A DNA stretch of 64,000 nucleotides, from positions 5,270,001 to 5,334,000 of the forward strand of contig NZ_BJHV01000001.1 of NCBI RefSeq assembly GCF_005405925.1. Direction: 5' to 3'. Source of the DNA: Streptomyces antimycoticus (lineage in GTDB: Bacteria; Actinomycetota; Actinomycetes; Streptomycetales; Streptomycetaceae). How positions within the stretch are numbered: position 1 is the stretch's first letter; every line of letters starts with the position of its first letter. The notes under the pieces were generated by a model that saw only the letters and a list, made by a program, of their open reading frames with translations, was not told where the DNA came from and did not search any database. The position numbers and the translations under genes are program-made. This document shows, piece by piece, positions 42,777 to 52,379 of this stretch.

Positions 42777-44321
42777 ATGCGCAGATCATGGTGGCCGCTC
42801 GCCGCCATCACGCTCGGCAATTTCATGCTGTTGATAGACGTCACGATTGTGAACACCGCGCTGCCCCAGGTGGCGCGGGGACTGGACGCGTCCTTCACCT
42901 CGCTCCAGTGGGTGATGGACATCTACGCGCTGGCGCTGGCCGCGCTGCTGATGGTGGCCGGTTCGGCGGCGGACCTCTTCGGACGGCGGCGGCTGTATGT
43001 CGTCGGCCTCGCGGTGTTCGCGGTCTCCTCCCTGGTCTGCGGTCTGGCACCGGACGCCGGGGTGCTGATCGCGGCCCGCGCCGTCCAGGGCGTGGGGGCG
43101 GCGGCCATGTTCGCCACCAACACCCCGCTGCTGATGGCGACATACTCCGGACGCGACCGCGGTATCGCCTTCGGAGTGTGGGGCGGTACGAGCGGGGCGG
43201 CCGCGGCGATCGGCCCGGTGCTGGGCGGGGTGCTCACCGAGTACGTCGACTGGCGGGCGATCTTCCTGGTCAATCTGCCGCTGACGGCGATCGCGGTGTG
43301 GATCACGGTCCGTTCCATCGAGGAGTCGCGCGGCGCGCCGGGGGTGCGGATCGACTGGCCGGGCGCCGCCTCGTTCACGGTGTGCGCCGGGGCGCTGACG
43401 TATGGGCTGATGCGCGGCGGTGAGGAGGGCTGGGCCGACACCGGCACGGTCGCCGCGCTGGTGACGGCCGCGATCGCGCTGCTCGGCTTCGTCGCGGTGG
43501 AGCGCGGAAAGCGGCAGCCGCTGCTGGACCTGGGGCTACTGCGCCGCCCGACGTTCGCGGTGCTGATGGCCGCGGCCCTGCTGCTGCAGGCGGGTGCCTT
43601 CCCGTATCTCACCTACGCCGGGCTGTGGCTGCAGTCGGTGCTGGGGATGAGCCCGGTGCAGGCGGGGCTCGCGGTGACGCCGATGGCAGGAGTCTCACTG
43701 GTCGTCGGCGCGGCGGGCGGACGGCTGCTGGACCGGGTCGCCCCCGGGCGGTCGCTCGGCGGCGGACTGCTGCTGGTGGGCGCGGGCGCACTGGTCAACG
43801 CGGCGATGGTGACCCCGGACGCGGACTGGACGGCCTTCGTCCCGGGCCTGGCGCTGGCCGGTCTGGGGATCGGCCTGGCCATGCCGGTGCTGGTCTCGGC
43901 CGCCCTCGGCTCGGCCCCGCCGGAGCGGGCGGGCATGGCCAGCGGCGCGGTGAACACCTTCCGGCAGCTGGGCTACGCCCTGGGGATCGCCGTTCTGGGC
44001 ACGGTGTTCGCGACGCGGGTGCGGGACATGGTCGACGACAGCGGGACCGTCCCGGCCCGGGCGGCCGGACAGGCCGCCGAGGCCATCAGCGGCGGCCACG
44101 CCGACGCCGTGATCGCCACCGCGCCCCCGGCCCACGCGGACGCGGCGCGCACACTCGTCCACGAGTCGTTCGCGGCCGGACTCGACCGCATCTGCCTGAT
44201 CTCCGGCATCGCGGCCCTGGCGGCGGGCCTACTGGTCCTCGCCGTCGTCCGCGGCGGCCCCGGCGGAGCACCCCCGAAGCCGACCCCGGAGCAATCCCCG
44301 GCGGAGCCGATCCACGCCTGA
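42777..44321 (+). CDS. DHA2-family MFS drug exporter
   Basis: The 514-residue protein has 14 predicted helices. The first loop has DVTIVNTALPQVARGL, the DHA2 motif D1, and motif A-like GSAADLFGRRRLY follows helix 2; motif C-like GPVLGGVLTEY is in helix 5. These proton antiporters export drugs or secondary metabolites. ATG 42777 with GGAG six bases upstream is preferred over ATG 42744. Regulation by the divergent Lrp-type protein is likely, and a terminator follows. Confidence 0.93.
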   Translation: MRRSWWPLAAITLGNFMLLIDVTIVNTALPQVARGLDASFTSLQWVMDIYALALAALLMVAGSAADLFGRRRLYVVGLAVFAVSSLVCGLAPDAGVLIAARAVQGVGAAAMFATNTPLLMATYSGRDRGIAFGVWGGTSGAAAAIGPVLGGVLTEYVDWRAIFLVNLPLTAIAVWITVRSIEESRGAPGVRIDWPGAASFTVCAGALTYGLMRGGEEGWADTGTVAALVTAAIALLGFVAVERGKRQPLLDLGLLRRPTFAVLMAAALLLQAGAFPYLTYAGLWLQSVLGMSPVQAGLAVTPMAGVSLVVGAAGGRLLDRVAPGRSLGGGLLLVGAGALVNAAMVTPDADWTAFVPGLALAGLGIGLAMPVLVSAALGSAPPERAGMASGAVNTFRQLGYALGIAVLGTVFATRVRDMVDDSGTVPARAAGQAAEAISGGHADAVIATAPPAHADAARTLVHESFAAGLDRICLISGIAALAAGLLVLAVVRGGPGGAPPKPTPEQSPAEPIHA

Positions 44322-44345
44322 GCCGTGGAGGACGGCGAGCCCACA

Positions 44346-44375
44346 AGGGGCGGGCGCCCGACGACGCCCGCCCCT
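44346..44375 (+). terminator. Terminator of the MFS gene
   Basis: Arms AGGGGCGGGCG and CGCCCGCCCCT (11 bp) with an 8-base loop lie 25 bases after the MFS stop. Confidence 0.8.
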
Positions 44376-44444
44376 CCGCTGCGTGAGGTCGGCGTCCGTC
44401 AGCACCGGGATGCACCGCCCGCGAGGCTCTGACCTGCACGCTTT

Positions 44445-44469
44445 TGATCGGTCCAACGTGGACCGATCA
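44445..44469. promoter_or_regulatory. FadR/GntR operator upstream of the regulator gene
   Basis: Perfect 10-bp arms TGATCGGTCC and GGACCGATCA surround AACGT. GntR/FadR-type regulators bind palindromes of the GGTCC-N-GGACC class, so this is probably the autoregulatory site for the FadR-type gene at 44573 and the linked transporter. Confidence 0.7.
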
Positions 44470-44477
44470 GATTCGAG

Positions 44478-44486
44478 TTATCCACA
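44478..44486 (+). promoter_or_regulatory. Single DnaA box
   Basis: TTATCCACA is an exact consensus DnaA box, nine bases after the FadR operator. A one-mismatch box, GTATCCACA, lies at 50998-51006. Alone it may link the promoter to DnaA, or be chance. Confidence 0.5.
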
Positions 44487-44572
44487 GGGCCGGGCCCACC
44501 CTCACCCGCGCTCCTGTGCGAGTTGTAGGATGACTGGGCAACCGGGTGAATCGAGTGAGGGAGCCGAGACGG

Positions 44573-45283
44573 ATGGCGTTGCGGGCGGCTGGGCGGCAGT
44601 CGTTGGTCGACTCCGTGGTGGAGCAGCTGCGGGCGCAGCTTGCCGAGGGTGAGTGGGAGGTCGGCGACCGCGTGCCCACCGAGCATGCCCTCGCCGAACA
44701 GCTCCAGGTCGGCCGGAACACGGTCCGTGAGGCGGTCCGCGTCCTCGTGCACGCGGGGATGCTGCAGTCCCGGCAGGGCGAGGGCACCTTCGTGGTCTCC
44801 ACGACCGACCCCGCCGAGGTCATGCGGGGCGTACGGCGCGCCGGGATCCGGGATGTGCTGGAGCTGCGGATCGCGCTGGAGGCGGAGGGCGCGCGGCTGG
44901 CCGCGCTTCGGCACAGCCCCGACGATCTGCGGCGGATGCGGGCGGCGCTGGAGTCGCTCGAGGCGTTCGGGGACGCCGGGGAGCCGCCTGCGGATAGTCA
45001 TCATGAGCTGCACGCCGCCCATGACCTGGAGTTCCACACCGCCGTGGTGGAGGCCGCGCACAACGCCGCGCTGAGCGCGACCTACGGCTGGTTCAGCAGC
45101 TCGGTGCGCGACTCGCTGGTGGCCTCGCTCGGCGACCGCGAGGTGCCGAGCATCGTCCCCGCCGACCACCGCGCCCTGGTCGACGCCATCGCCTCTGGCG
45201 ACCCGGCGGCCGCCGAGGCGGCGGCGCGGGCGCTGCTGGAGGCGCCGAAACGCGCCATCGAAGCCCTGCTCGCCACCGGCTGA
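44573..45283 (+). CDS. FadR-type GntR transcriptional regulator
   Basis: From ATG 44573 (GGGAG upstream) the protein has 236 residues: a GntR winged helix (VPTEHALAEQLQVGRNTVRE near 40-60) and an FCD ligand-binding domain with metal-binding His residues around HAAHDLEFHTAVVEAAHN. FCD proteins sense small carboxylates or sugar acids. The NimT/CynX-type transporter gene starts 70 bases downstream in the same direction, so the pair is probably an autoregulated operon under the palindrome at 44445-44469. Confidence 0.92.
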   Translation: MALRAAGRQSLVDSVVEQLRAQLAEGEWEVGDRVPTEHALAEQLQVGRNTVREAVRVLVHAGMLQSRQGEGTFVVSTTDPAEVMRGVRRAGIRDVLELRIALEAEGARLAALRHSPDDLRRMRAALESLEAFGDAGEPPADSHHELHAAHDLEFHTAVVEAAHNAALSATYGWFSSSVRDSLVASLGDREVPSIVPADHRALVDAIASGDPAAAEAAARALLEAPKRAIEALLATG

Positions 45284-45353
45284 GCCCTCTCTCGGCGGGC
45301 CTCACCGCGACCCGGACCACCCCACCCCCACCACGACCGGAACGGAGCTCTTC

Positions 45354-46646
45354 TTGCCACGCCCGCACACCCCCGGCCCCGAGGCCGAACCCCTGCTCGT
45401 GGACGCCGAGACGGATCTGCGGCCGACCCCCGAGGTGGCCGCCGCGCGGCGCACCCTGCGGGCTCACCCCGCCCTCCTCCTGATCGGCATCGTGCTGGCG
45501 TCGCTCAACATGCGGGCCGCGCTCGCCGGGGTCTCCCCGCTGCTCGGCGAGATCAGCGGCCACTTCGGGCTGTCCGCGACCATGAGCAGCCTGGTCACGA
45601 CCATTCCGTTGATCTTCATGGGCCTGGCCTCGCCCTTCGCGCCCCGGCTCGCCCGGCGCTGGGGCACCGAGGCGGTGCTGCTGAGCGCGCTGGCGCTGCT
45701 GATCGGCGGCATCCTGCTGCGCGTGGCGCCGCCCGTGACGGCGCTCTTCGCCGGGGGCGCCCTCGTCGGCAGCGGGATCGCGTTCCTCAATGTGCTGATG
45801 CCGGGCCTGGTCAAGCGGGACTTCCCGCACCGGGCCGCCGGGATGACCGCGCTCTACACCACCTCGATGATCGGCGGGGCGACGGTCTCCGCCGCCTCCG
45901 CCGTGCCCCTGGAGAACGCGCTCGGCGGCTGGCAGGGGTCGCTCGCCTCCTGGTCGCTGCTGGCGGCGTTCGCGGCGCTGGTCTGGATACCCCAGACGGT
46001 GCTCGCGCGGCGCGGAACGCACCACGGTGAGCCCGCGGCGACGCCCGTAAGGACGACACCGGAGGCGGGGCCGAGGCTGAGCCGCTCCCCGCTGGCCTGG
46101 CAGGTCACGCTGTTCATGGGGTTGCAGTCGTCGATCGCGTACGTCTGCATCGCATGGCTGCCGACGATCTTCACCGACCACGGCATGAGCAAGAACACGG
46201 CCGGGCTGGTGTTCGCCTTCAGCACCATGCTGCAGATGGTCGGTTCGTTCGTGGTGCCCACCCTCGCCGGGCGGATGCGCTCCCAGCGGATGCTGGCCGT
46301 CGCGGTCGCGGCGCTGATGGGCGCCGGGATCGCGGGCCTGCTGGTGGCTCCCGTCGCCGGGGCGTGGGTCTGGGCGACGCTGATCGGCGTCGGACAGGGC
46401 GGGGCCGTGGGGCTCGCGCTGACCATGATGGTGCTGCGGACCGGGGACGCCCACACCTCGGCGCGGCTGTCCGGAATGGCGCAGACCTGGGGCTATCTGC
46501 TGGCCGCGGTGGGCCCTCTGGCGCTCGGCGTGGTGCACCAGACCATCGGCGGCTGGGGGCTGCCGCTGACGCTGATGCTGGCGGTGTGCGGGGTACTGGC
46601 GGCGCTGGGCCTCGGCGCGGGACGCGACCGCAAGATCCGGTCCTGA
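45354..46646 (+). CDS. CynX/NimT-family MFS transporter
   Basis: The 430-residue protein starts at TTG 45354 with ACGGAGC upstream. It has 12 predicted helices and the CynX/NimT hallmark LNMRAALAGVSPLLGEI in the first helix. Members transport cyanate, 2-nitroimidazole or other small anions and drugs; the substrate here is unknown. Co-transcription with the FadR-type gene is likely. Confidence 0.9.
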   Translation: MPRPHTPGPEAEPLLVDAETDLRPTPEVAAARRTLRAHPALLLIGIVLASLNMRAALAGVSPLLGEISGHFGLSATMSSLVTTIPLIFMGLASPFAPRLARRWGTEAVLLSALALLIGGILLRVAPPVTALFAGGALVGSGIAFLNVLMPGLVKRDFPHRAAGMTALYTTSMIGGATVSAASAVPLENALGGWQGSLASWSLLAAFAALVWIPQTVLARRGTHHGEPAATPVRTTPEAGPRLSRSPLAWQVTLFMGLQSSIAYVCIAWLPTIFTDHGMSKNTAGLVFAFSTMLQMVGSFVVPTLAGRMRSQRMLAVAVAALMGAGIAGLLVAPVAGAWVWATLIGVGQGGAVGLALTMMVLRTGDAHTSARLSGMAQTWGYLLAAVGPLALGVVHQTIGGWGLPLTLMLAVCGVLAALGLGAGRDRKIRS

Positions 46647-46782
46647 GCGGCCCGGGGGCCGAACGGCTCGAGCCTGAGCGACCTCACGCCTTCATAGCCG
46701 GTCCTCAGGCCACGGAGGGCCGGCCGACAACTCCCGCCGCCACTCTCGGTGTCATCGCGATCGACGAGGACCGGAGGACGCC

Positions 46783-47082
46783 ATGAGTGGCATGAGCTGG
46801 ATGAGCGGTACGAGCGGCATGGCCGAGGCGAAGACCACCCACGGCACGCGGGCCACGGCGGGAGGCGGCACCCGGCGGCCATGGCGGCGGCTGCGAGCCC
46901 CCTGGACCGTGGCCTGTGTGGCCGCTACCGTCCTGCTCGGTTCGTCCGCGGCCGTGGCCTCCGCCCTGGGCCACTCCAACGCGGCCCCCGGACACGCCGC
47001 GGCGGCGGCCGTTACGACGACCGCCGCCACCGCGGAGACAACCGGCGGCCGCTCCGCCGTCCCTGCGCGGTGGCGGCCGTAA
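46783..47082 (+). CDS. Small hypothetical membrane or secreted protein
   Basis: ATG 46783 follows GGAGGACGCC, a good ribosome binding site. The 99-residue product begins with a Met/Ser/Gly-rich stretch (MSGMSWMSGTSGM), has one hydrophobic segment (about 43-63) and a Thr/Ala-rich end. No family is recognised. The strong start signal is the main argument that it is real. Confidence 0.5.
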   Translation: MSGMSWMSGTSGMAEAKTTHGTRATAGGGTRRPWRRLRAPWTVACVAATVLLGSSAAVASALGHSNAAPGHAAAAAVTTTAATAETTGGRSAVPARWRP

Positions 47083-47191
47083 GGCGGGCACGAACTCCTG
47101 GGCGCCGTAAGGCGCGTACGAACCCCTGGCGCCCGTAACGCGTACACGAACCCCGGGCGCCGGGCGTCACCTCACGCGGATCGCGCGGCCC

Positions 47192-47266
47192 GCGCGGGTC
47201 ACGCGGGTCACGCGGGGTCACGCGGGGTCACGCGGGGTCACGCGGGGTCACGCGGGGTCACGCCAG
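47192..47266. repeat. 10-bp tandem repeat CGCGGGGTCA
   Basis: Five perfect copies (47211-47260) are preceded by two 9-bp variants CGCGGGTCA and followed by a diverged copy. The array ends at the stop codon of the ABC permease gene. Two CCGTAAGG motifs lie just before it at about 47080 and 47106. Confidence 0.95.
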
Positions 47267-47269
47267 GGG

Positions 47270-47998
47270 TCACTCCTCCCCCGCGAGGGTCAGCGTGCGC
47301 AGCTTGCGGCCCGCGAACCAGGTCGCGGCCACGGTCACGACCAGCAGCAGGATGACACCGGTCGCCAGGCCGACGTCCGACGTGATCACATCGCCGTCCG
47401 CCACCTTCTGCCCGAGCGCCAGCGCCCACTGCTGAACACTGAGCTTGCGGGCCCCGGCCACCAGGTTGCCGAAGAACGTCTCCCACACCAGGGCGTAGAC
47501 AAGACCCGCGATCACCGCATGCCGGGTCACGGTGCCCAGCAGTAGGAAGACCGCGCTGTAGGCGACCGAGGCCACGGCGGCGGCGACGGCGTAGCCGACG
47601 GCCAGCTGATTGGCGTTGCCGTTCAGCAGGAAGCCCGCGAGCAGGGTGGGGATGGCGGAGAAGGCGACCGTGACGCCGATCGCCACGATCAGCTTGGTGA
47701 AGATGATCGTCGGCCGCTTCACCGGCTTGGCCAGCAGATAGATGACCGAGCCGTCGTCGATCTCCGGGCCGATCGCGCCCGTACCGGCGATCACGCCGAT
47801 CAGCGGGACCATGGTGGCCATCGCGAAGCCGCCGAGGATCGCGTCGGCCGTCTCGTCGTCGGCCCCGGTGAGCAGCCGTACGGCGATCGAGATCAACAGC
47901 AGCAGACCCGGGAGTGAGAAGAGGATCAGCGCCCGGCGGCGGCCGAGCAGGGCCCGGTAGGTGAGCCGTGCGACGGTGGGGTGGTAGAGCGAGGACAT
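47270..47998 (-). CDS. ABC-2 type permease
   Basis: The 242-residue protein has six hydrophobic segments and the ABC-2 features GPEIDDGSVIYLLAKPVKRP between helices 2 and 3, typical of permeases that work with NatA-like ATPases. It is the last of four genes in an operon, 15 bases after the ATPase gene at 48014-48940, its partner. The cargo is unknown; drugs, lipids or peptides are usual. Confidence 0.9.
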   Translation of the reverse strand: MSSLYHPTVARLTYRALLGRRRALILFSLPGLLLLISIAVRLLTGADDETADAILGGFAMATMVPLIGVIAGTGAIGPEIDDGSVIYLLAKPVKRPTIIFTKLIVAIGVTVAFSAIPTLLAGFLLNGNANQLAVGYAVAAAVASVAYSAVFLLLGTVTRHAVIAGLVYALVWETFFGNLVAGARKLSVQQWALALGQKVADGDVITSDVGLATGVILLLVVTVAATWFAGRKLRTLTLAGEE

Positions 47999-48013
47999 CG
48001 CTATGGGCTCCTT

Positions 48014-48940
48014 TCAGGCCGCGACGAGGTAGGAGAAGACGCTTTCCAGGGACTCGTCGGAGGGCGAGACCGTGAGGAGCCGGATGTGCTGGTCACGGGC
48101 GACCCGGGGCAGCAGTTCGGTGAAGCGGGCGAAGTCGACCGCCTGGATGTGGAGTCCGCCGTCGGCGCCGGTGCTCGCGTCGACCTGGATACCGGTGGTC
48201 GACGGGTCGGCGATCAGGGCGGCCGCGAGCGCGCGGTCGTCGCTGGACCGTACGAGATAGCGGTGCGGACGGTCCGTCATCAGCCGGCGGATCTTGCGGA
48301 AGTCGCCGGAGGCGGCGTGTCGGCCCGCGACGATCACCTCGATATGCGCCGCCAACTGCTCGACCTCCTCGAGGATGTGCGAGGAGAACAGCACCGTGCG
48401 GCCCTCCGCGCCCATCCGCCGCAGCAGATCCATGAGCTGCATCCGCTGCCGGGGGTCCATGCCGTTGAACGGCTCGTCCAGGAGGAGCACCGAGGGCTCG
48501 TGCACCAGGGCGGAGGCCATCTTCACGCGCTGGCGCATGCCCTTGCTGTACGTGGCGATCTTCCGGGAGCCGGCGTAGTCCATCTCGACGGTGTCGAGCG
48601 CCTTACGGGCGGCACCACGCGGATCGGGCAGCCCGTGCAGCTCGGCGTTGGCGATCACGAACTCGCGACCGGTGAGGAAGTCGTACATCGCCTCGCGCTC
48701 GGGGACGATGCCGATGTGGCGGTAGGCCTGCTCATTGCGCCAGATCTGGGCGCCGTCCAGGGTCACGGACCCGGTGGAGGGGGCCAGGAAGCCGCCCATC
48801 ATGTTGATGAGGGTGGACTTGCCGGCGCCGTTGGGGCCGAGGAGCCCGGTGACACCGGGGCCGATGTTCATGGTCACGTCGTTGACGGCCACGACGTTCC
48901 CGAACCAGCGGGAGACGTTGTCGATGGCGATCGTGGTCAC
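48014..48940 (-). CDS. ABC transporter ATP-binding protein (second pair)
   Basis: GTG 48940 overlaps the preceding permease stop (GTGA) and gives 308 residues. Walker A is GLLGPNGAGKST, the signature YSKGMRQRVKMASALVH, Walker B VLLLDEPFNGMD and the H-loop FSSHILEEVEQL. A C-terminal regulatory extension of about 90 residues follows. It energises the permease at 47270-47998. Confidence 0.95.
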   Translation of the reverse strand: MTTIAIDNVSRWFGNVVAVNDVTMNIGPGVTGLLGPNGAGKSTLINMMGGFLAPSTGSVTLDGAQIWRNEQAYRHIGIVPEREAMYDFLTGREFVIANAELHGLPDPRGAARKALDTVEMDYAGSRKIATYSKGMRQRVKMASALVHEPSVLLLDEPFNGMDPRQRMQLMDLLRRMGAEGRTVLFSSHILEEVEQLAAHIEVIVAGRHAASGDFRKIRRLMTDRPHRYLVRSSDDRALAAALIADPSTTGIQVDASTGADGGLHIQAVDFARFTELLPRVARDQHIRLLTVSPSDESLESVFSYLVAA

Positions 48941-49836
48941 AGGCCGACCTTTCGGTAGCGGCGCATCAGCAGCCCGTACGAGCCGGCGATCAGGCCGAGG
49001 AGAACGAGGACGTAGACGAGCCCGGTTCCGGTGCCGGGGCCGACCCCGCCGGGGAAGGAAGAGGTGGCACCGAGGAAGGCCGTCTGCACCCCGTCGATGA
49101 TGGTGATCGGCGAGAACAGCCCGATCCAGCTCACCGGGCCGGTGCTGCCCTGGTCCCACGCGATGGCCTGGACGGCGGACACCGCGCCGTAGGAGATGGT
49201 CAGCAGGGCGATGACGGCGGCGACGCCGAAGCCGCGGCGTGGGGTGAGCGCGGCGACGACCAGGCTGATGCCGGCGAAGAGAAGCGAGAGCAGAGCCACG
49301 GAGATCAGTCCTTGTGCGAAGCCCTTCGTCTGATCGGCGAAGTCCAGCTTGGCGAGCAGTGCCCCGACGTAGAGGATCAGCAGGGGCGCGCCGGTGAGGA
49401 TGAACAGCGACGAGGCCATGGCGGCGAACTTGGCCACCACATAGTCCATCGATTCGATGGGACGCGAGAAGTAGAGCGGGACCGTCTTGAAGCGGAGGTC
49501 CCGGGAGACGGACTGCGGCGCCTGGGAGGCGGTGTACAGGCCGATCACGGCCTGCAGCATGATCGCGTAACGGGTGTACTCGACGGGGAGCTCGTCCACC
49601 TTGGTGGCGATGGCCACCGCGACGATGATCGCGGCGGGCATGCACATCACGGCGAACAGCAGCATCGGCGCCACCTTGGACTTCGCCGAGCGGCCGAGGC
49701 CGTAGGCACCGCGCAGGCTCTGGGAGAAGAGCGAGCGGCGGGCGTAGGCGCGGCCGAGGCGCGGGCCGTCGTAGTGGCGATAGCCGATGTTGTGAATGAC
49801 GTCGGCACGCTGCAGGGTCACGGTCTCAGGCGGCAT
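48937..49836 (-). CDS. ABC-2 type permease (first pair)
   Basis: ATG 49836 behind GGAGGTGCC gives 299 residues with six to seven hydrophobic segments. The loop SVSRDLRFKTVPLYFSRPIE is characteristic of ABC-2 permeases. The start lies inside the 3' end of the upstream ATPase gene (11-base overlap) and the stop overlaps the next ATPase start, so the four genes are tightly coupled. Confidence 0.92.
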   Translation of the reverse strand: MPPETVTLQRADVIHNIGYRHYDGPRLGRAYARRSLFSQSLRGAYGLGRSAKSKVAPMLLFAVMCMPAAIIVAVAIATKVDELPVEYTRYAIMLQAVIGLYTASQAPQSVSRDLRFKTVPLYFSRPIESMDYVVAKFAAMASSLFILTGAPLLILYVGALLAKLDFADQTKGFAQGLISVALLSLLFAGISLVVAALTPRRGFGVAAVIALLTISYGAVSAVQAIAWDQGSTGPVSWIGLFSPITIIDGVQTAFLGATSSFPGGVGPGTGTGLVYVLVLLGLIAGSYGLLMRRYRKVGL

Positions 49837-50878
49837 CGACGGCACCTCCGTTCCCGTGTGCGCTTGCGCCGGCCGGTCCTGCGGGCTTCTTCGTGCCGTC
49901 CGGCGCGTCCGATGCGTCCGGGGCGTCCGCATCGTCGTCGGACCGGAAGATCTCCGCGATGCGGTGGCGGCGCTGCTCCATGCGGACCAGGCCGAGGCCG
50001 AGGTCGGCGATGGTGTCGCGGACCGTGTCGTACGTCTCCTCGCTCGCGACGTCGACCAGCAGCACATGGTCGGAGCCGGGCGTCCCGTCGGCCTCGCGGC
50101 CGACGGGCTGGACGGTGAGCCCGGCCCGGTCGAGGGCGGTGCGCAGCGCCTTGGTGCCGTCAGGGTGGTCGGTGGTGTCGGTCACCTCGACCGCGAGCGA
50201 GGCCGTCGCCTGGGTGAAGTCACTGGTGGAGCTGGAGCGGAGCAGCTTGCCGCCGTCGATGACCACGACGTGGTCGCAGGTGCGCTCGAGCTCGCCGAGC
50301 AGATGGGAGGTGACCAGGACCGAGATGCCGAAGTCGGTGTGGACGCGGCGGATCAGGCCGAGCATCTCATCGCGGCCGACCGGGTCCAGGCCGTTGGTCG
50401 GCTCGTCCAGCAGGACCAGGCGGGGGTCGTGCACCAGCGCCTGGGCCAGCTTGACCCGCTGCTTCATGCCCGTGGAGTAGCCGCCCATGGGGCGATATCG
50501 CTCCTCGTACAGGCCGACATGGCGCAGCGTGTCGGCCGTGCGCTCACGGGCGGCGGAGGGCGGCAGCCCGGACATGCGCGCCATGTGGACGACGAACTCG
50601 GTCGCCGAGACATCGGGCGGCAGGCAGTCGTGCTCGGGCATATAGCCGACGCTTTCGCGGATGGCGCTGCCGTCCTTGGCCACATCGAGACCGAGCACGG
50701 AAGCGCGGCCCTCGCTGGCGGGGGACAACCCGAGCAGGATCTTGATCAGCGTGGACTTACCGGCGCCGTTCGCACCCACCAGGCCAGTTACTCCTGGTGC
50801 GATGTCGACGGAGAGCCGGTCGAGCGCGGTGACGCGGGGGAACCGCTTGCTCAGACTTTCGGTGGCGATCACAGTCAC
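49826..50878 (-). CDS. ABC transporter ATP-binding protein (first pair)
   Basis: The 350-residue ATPase starts best at GTG 50878, where homologues begin (VIATESLSKRF); starts at 50905 or 50917 are possible because AGGAG lies near them. Walker A is GLVGANGAGKST, the signature YSTGMKQRVKLAQALVH and Walker B VLLDEPTNGLDP. The C-terminal 110 residues are a regulatory domain with an Asp/Ala-rich disordered tail. It leads the four-gene operon. Confidence 0.93.
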   Translation of the reverse strand: MTVIATESLSKRFPRVTALDRLSVDIAPGVTGLVGANGAGKSTLIKILLGLSPASEGRASVLGLDVAKDGSAIRESVGYMPEHDCLPPDVSATEFVVHMARMSGLPPSAARERTADTLRHVGLYEERYRPMGGYSTGMKQRVKLAQALVHDPRLVLLDEPTNGLDPVGRDEMLGLIRRVHTDFGISVLVTSHLLGELERTCDHVVVIDGGKLLRSSSTSDFTQATASLAVEVTDTTDHPDGTKALRTALDRAGLTVQPVGREADGTPGSDHVLLVDVASEETYDTVRDTIADLGLGLVRMEQRRHRIAEIFRSDDDADAPDASDAPDGTKKPAGPAGASAHGNGGAVDAA

Positions 50879-51020
50879 GTGTTCGACCGTAGTGGTGTGA
50901 GCCACAAGCGGCGTCACTCCTGACGGTGGGATTCCCCTCGTCCTCGGGTCTGACGCGCCCGTAGGGGAAGGACCCCGACGGGCGGGGGTTACCCCGGGTA
51001 TCCACAGGTGTTCCGGGGAC

Positions 51021-51584
51021 TTATGCCCGGTGTGCGGCCGGTGTGAGACGCGACCGTGCCCATCCTGGGTACCACGCGGTGAACAGGGCCGGAAGAACGA
51101 ACCCGGCGAACTGGACCGCGAGCGCCGCCACCATGCCCAGACCGGCGGAGATCACCACGACCATGGCCGCGGCGGAGAGGGTGAAGGCGGTCGACCAGGC
51201 GCGGGTGATCACCACATTGATCCGCTTGAACACATAGGTGTCCCACACCTCGGGCGGTGCCTGGCGGCGGGCGACACCGGTGGTGAAGGGACGCCCCACC
51301 GCGAGCGTCATCCAGGCGGTGACGGCCAGCCAGCTCAGCGCCAGCGCCCCGATGTAGTCCTTGAGTCCACTGTCCGGCCGGGCGAAGGCCCAGATCGTCA
51401 GCGCGGTGAAGAAGGCCACCGTGCTGCACTCCAGGATGAGGGCGTCGGCCGCCATGCCCGCCTTACGGGCCCGCACCAGCATCGCGCCACCCAGCACCAG
51501 CCCGGCCAGGGCGCCCCACTGCCAGCCGAGTGTCGACACGACCGCGAGGGCGATCCACGGGATGAAGCCGCGCAAGTAGTTCAT
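51021..51584 (-). CDS. Conserved integral membrane protein
   Basis: The 187-residue protein has about five hydrophobic segments (8-38, 50-68, 78-95, 128-150, 152-172). I do not know a named function. The gene stands between the ABC operon and pspAB, in the same direction as both. A one-mismatch DnaA box (50998-51006) sits just beyond its stop. Confidence 0.8.
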   Translation of the reverse strand: MNYLRGFIPWIALAVVSTLGWQWGALAGLVLGGAMLVRARKAGMAADALILECSTVAFFTALTIWAFARPDSGLKDYIGALALSWLAVTAWMTLAVGRPFTTGVARRQAPPEVWDTYVFKRINVVITRAWSTAFTLSAAAMVVVISAGLGMVAALAVQFAGFVLPALFTAWYPGWARSRLTPAAHRA

Positions 51585-51793
51585 TCGGCCCTCCCCCGGG
51601 CGTCAGGTCACCTTCCGGCATGCGATGTCGAAGGTAGAAGGTGCCCCGCGAGCCCATTCCTATGCCTGAGGGCCTGTCCGGTCCGTGGATTCGCCTTTGC
51701 ACGGGGAGGGGAGTTGGGCCGCTGCGTCGGGGGCGAGTTGGGCCGGTTCACCCGGAGCGAGTTGAGCCGCTTCATCCGGGCGGAGCCGGGCCG

Positions 51794-52377
51794 TTAGAGA
51801 CCCGGTGCGCCCCAGACCGGGAACCAGCGGCTCAGGTCCTCCTCGATCCGCAGATCGTCCCCGAGCAACGCCCGCATCTGGAGCTCCAGTGCGTTGTCCC
51901 GCTTCTCCGCGGCACCCGGCAGCGGCGCGAAGGGGTAGAAGGTGCCGCGCTTGTAGAGATAGACCAGCGCGAGCGAACGCCCCGCCGGGTCCTGGAAGCC
52001 GATCAGCGAGCACAGCAGCTGAGGGCCGAACCCGCCGTCCTGGAGCAGCGAATTGACCGCGTGCAGATCGTTCACCAGGGCGGGCACATCGTCCGGCGGC
52101 TGCCGGGCCAGCAGCCAGGTGTAGCCGTACGCGTCCTGGCTGAACTCCACGGGCACCCCGCCCCGGTCCGTGTCCGCGTCCAGCAGCTCCCGCACATCCC
52201 GCTGGAGCTGGGAGAACGCGCCGCCCTCCACGCTCGCGAAGCAGACCGAGCCGCGCCCGGTCGGGGTGAACCCCGCCCCCGCCTCCAGGCTGACCGCGGC
52301 CCCGGGAGCCCGAAGAGCCGGTCGAGGTCGGGGCGCACCGGCTTGCTGCGGCCCAGGATGGCGTCCAAGATCCTCAC
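51794..52377 (-). CDS. pspAB: PspA-associated protein PspAB, with one-base frameshift in this sequence
   Basis: GTG 52377 opens ILDAILGRSKPVRPDLDRLF then loses frame at CCCC 52300-52303 (GGGG in the coding strand). One extra base joins it to AAVSLEAGAGFTPTGRGSV and then FSQLQRDVRELLDADTDRGG through WFPVWGAPGL, giving about 194 residues, the full PspAB length. PspAB is found with PspA (phage-shock) genes and, as here, directly after htpX, so a membrane stress role is likely. The start lies two bases from the htpX stop. Confidence 0.85.
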
Positions 52378-52379
52378 GC

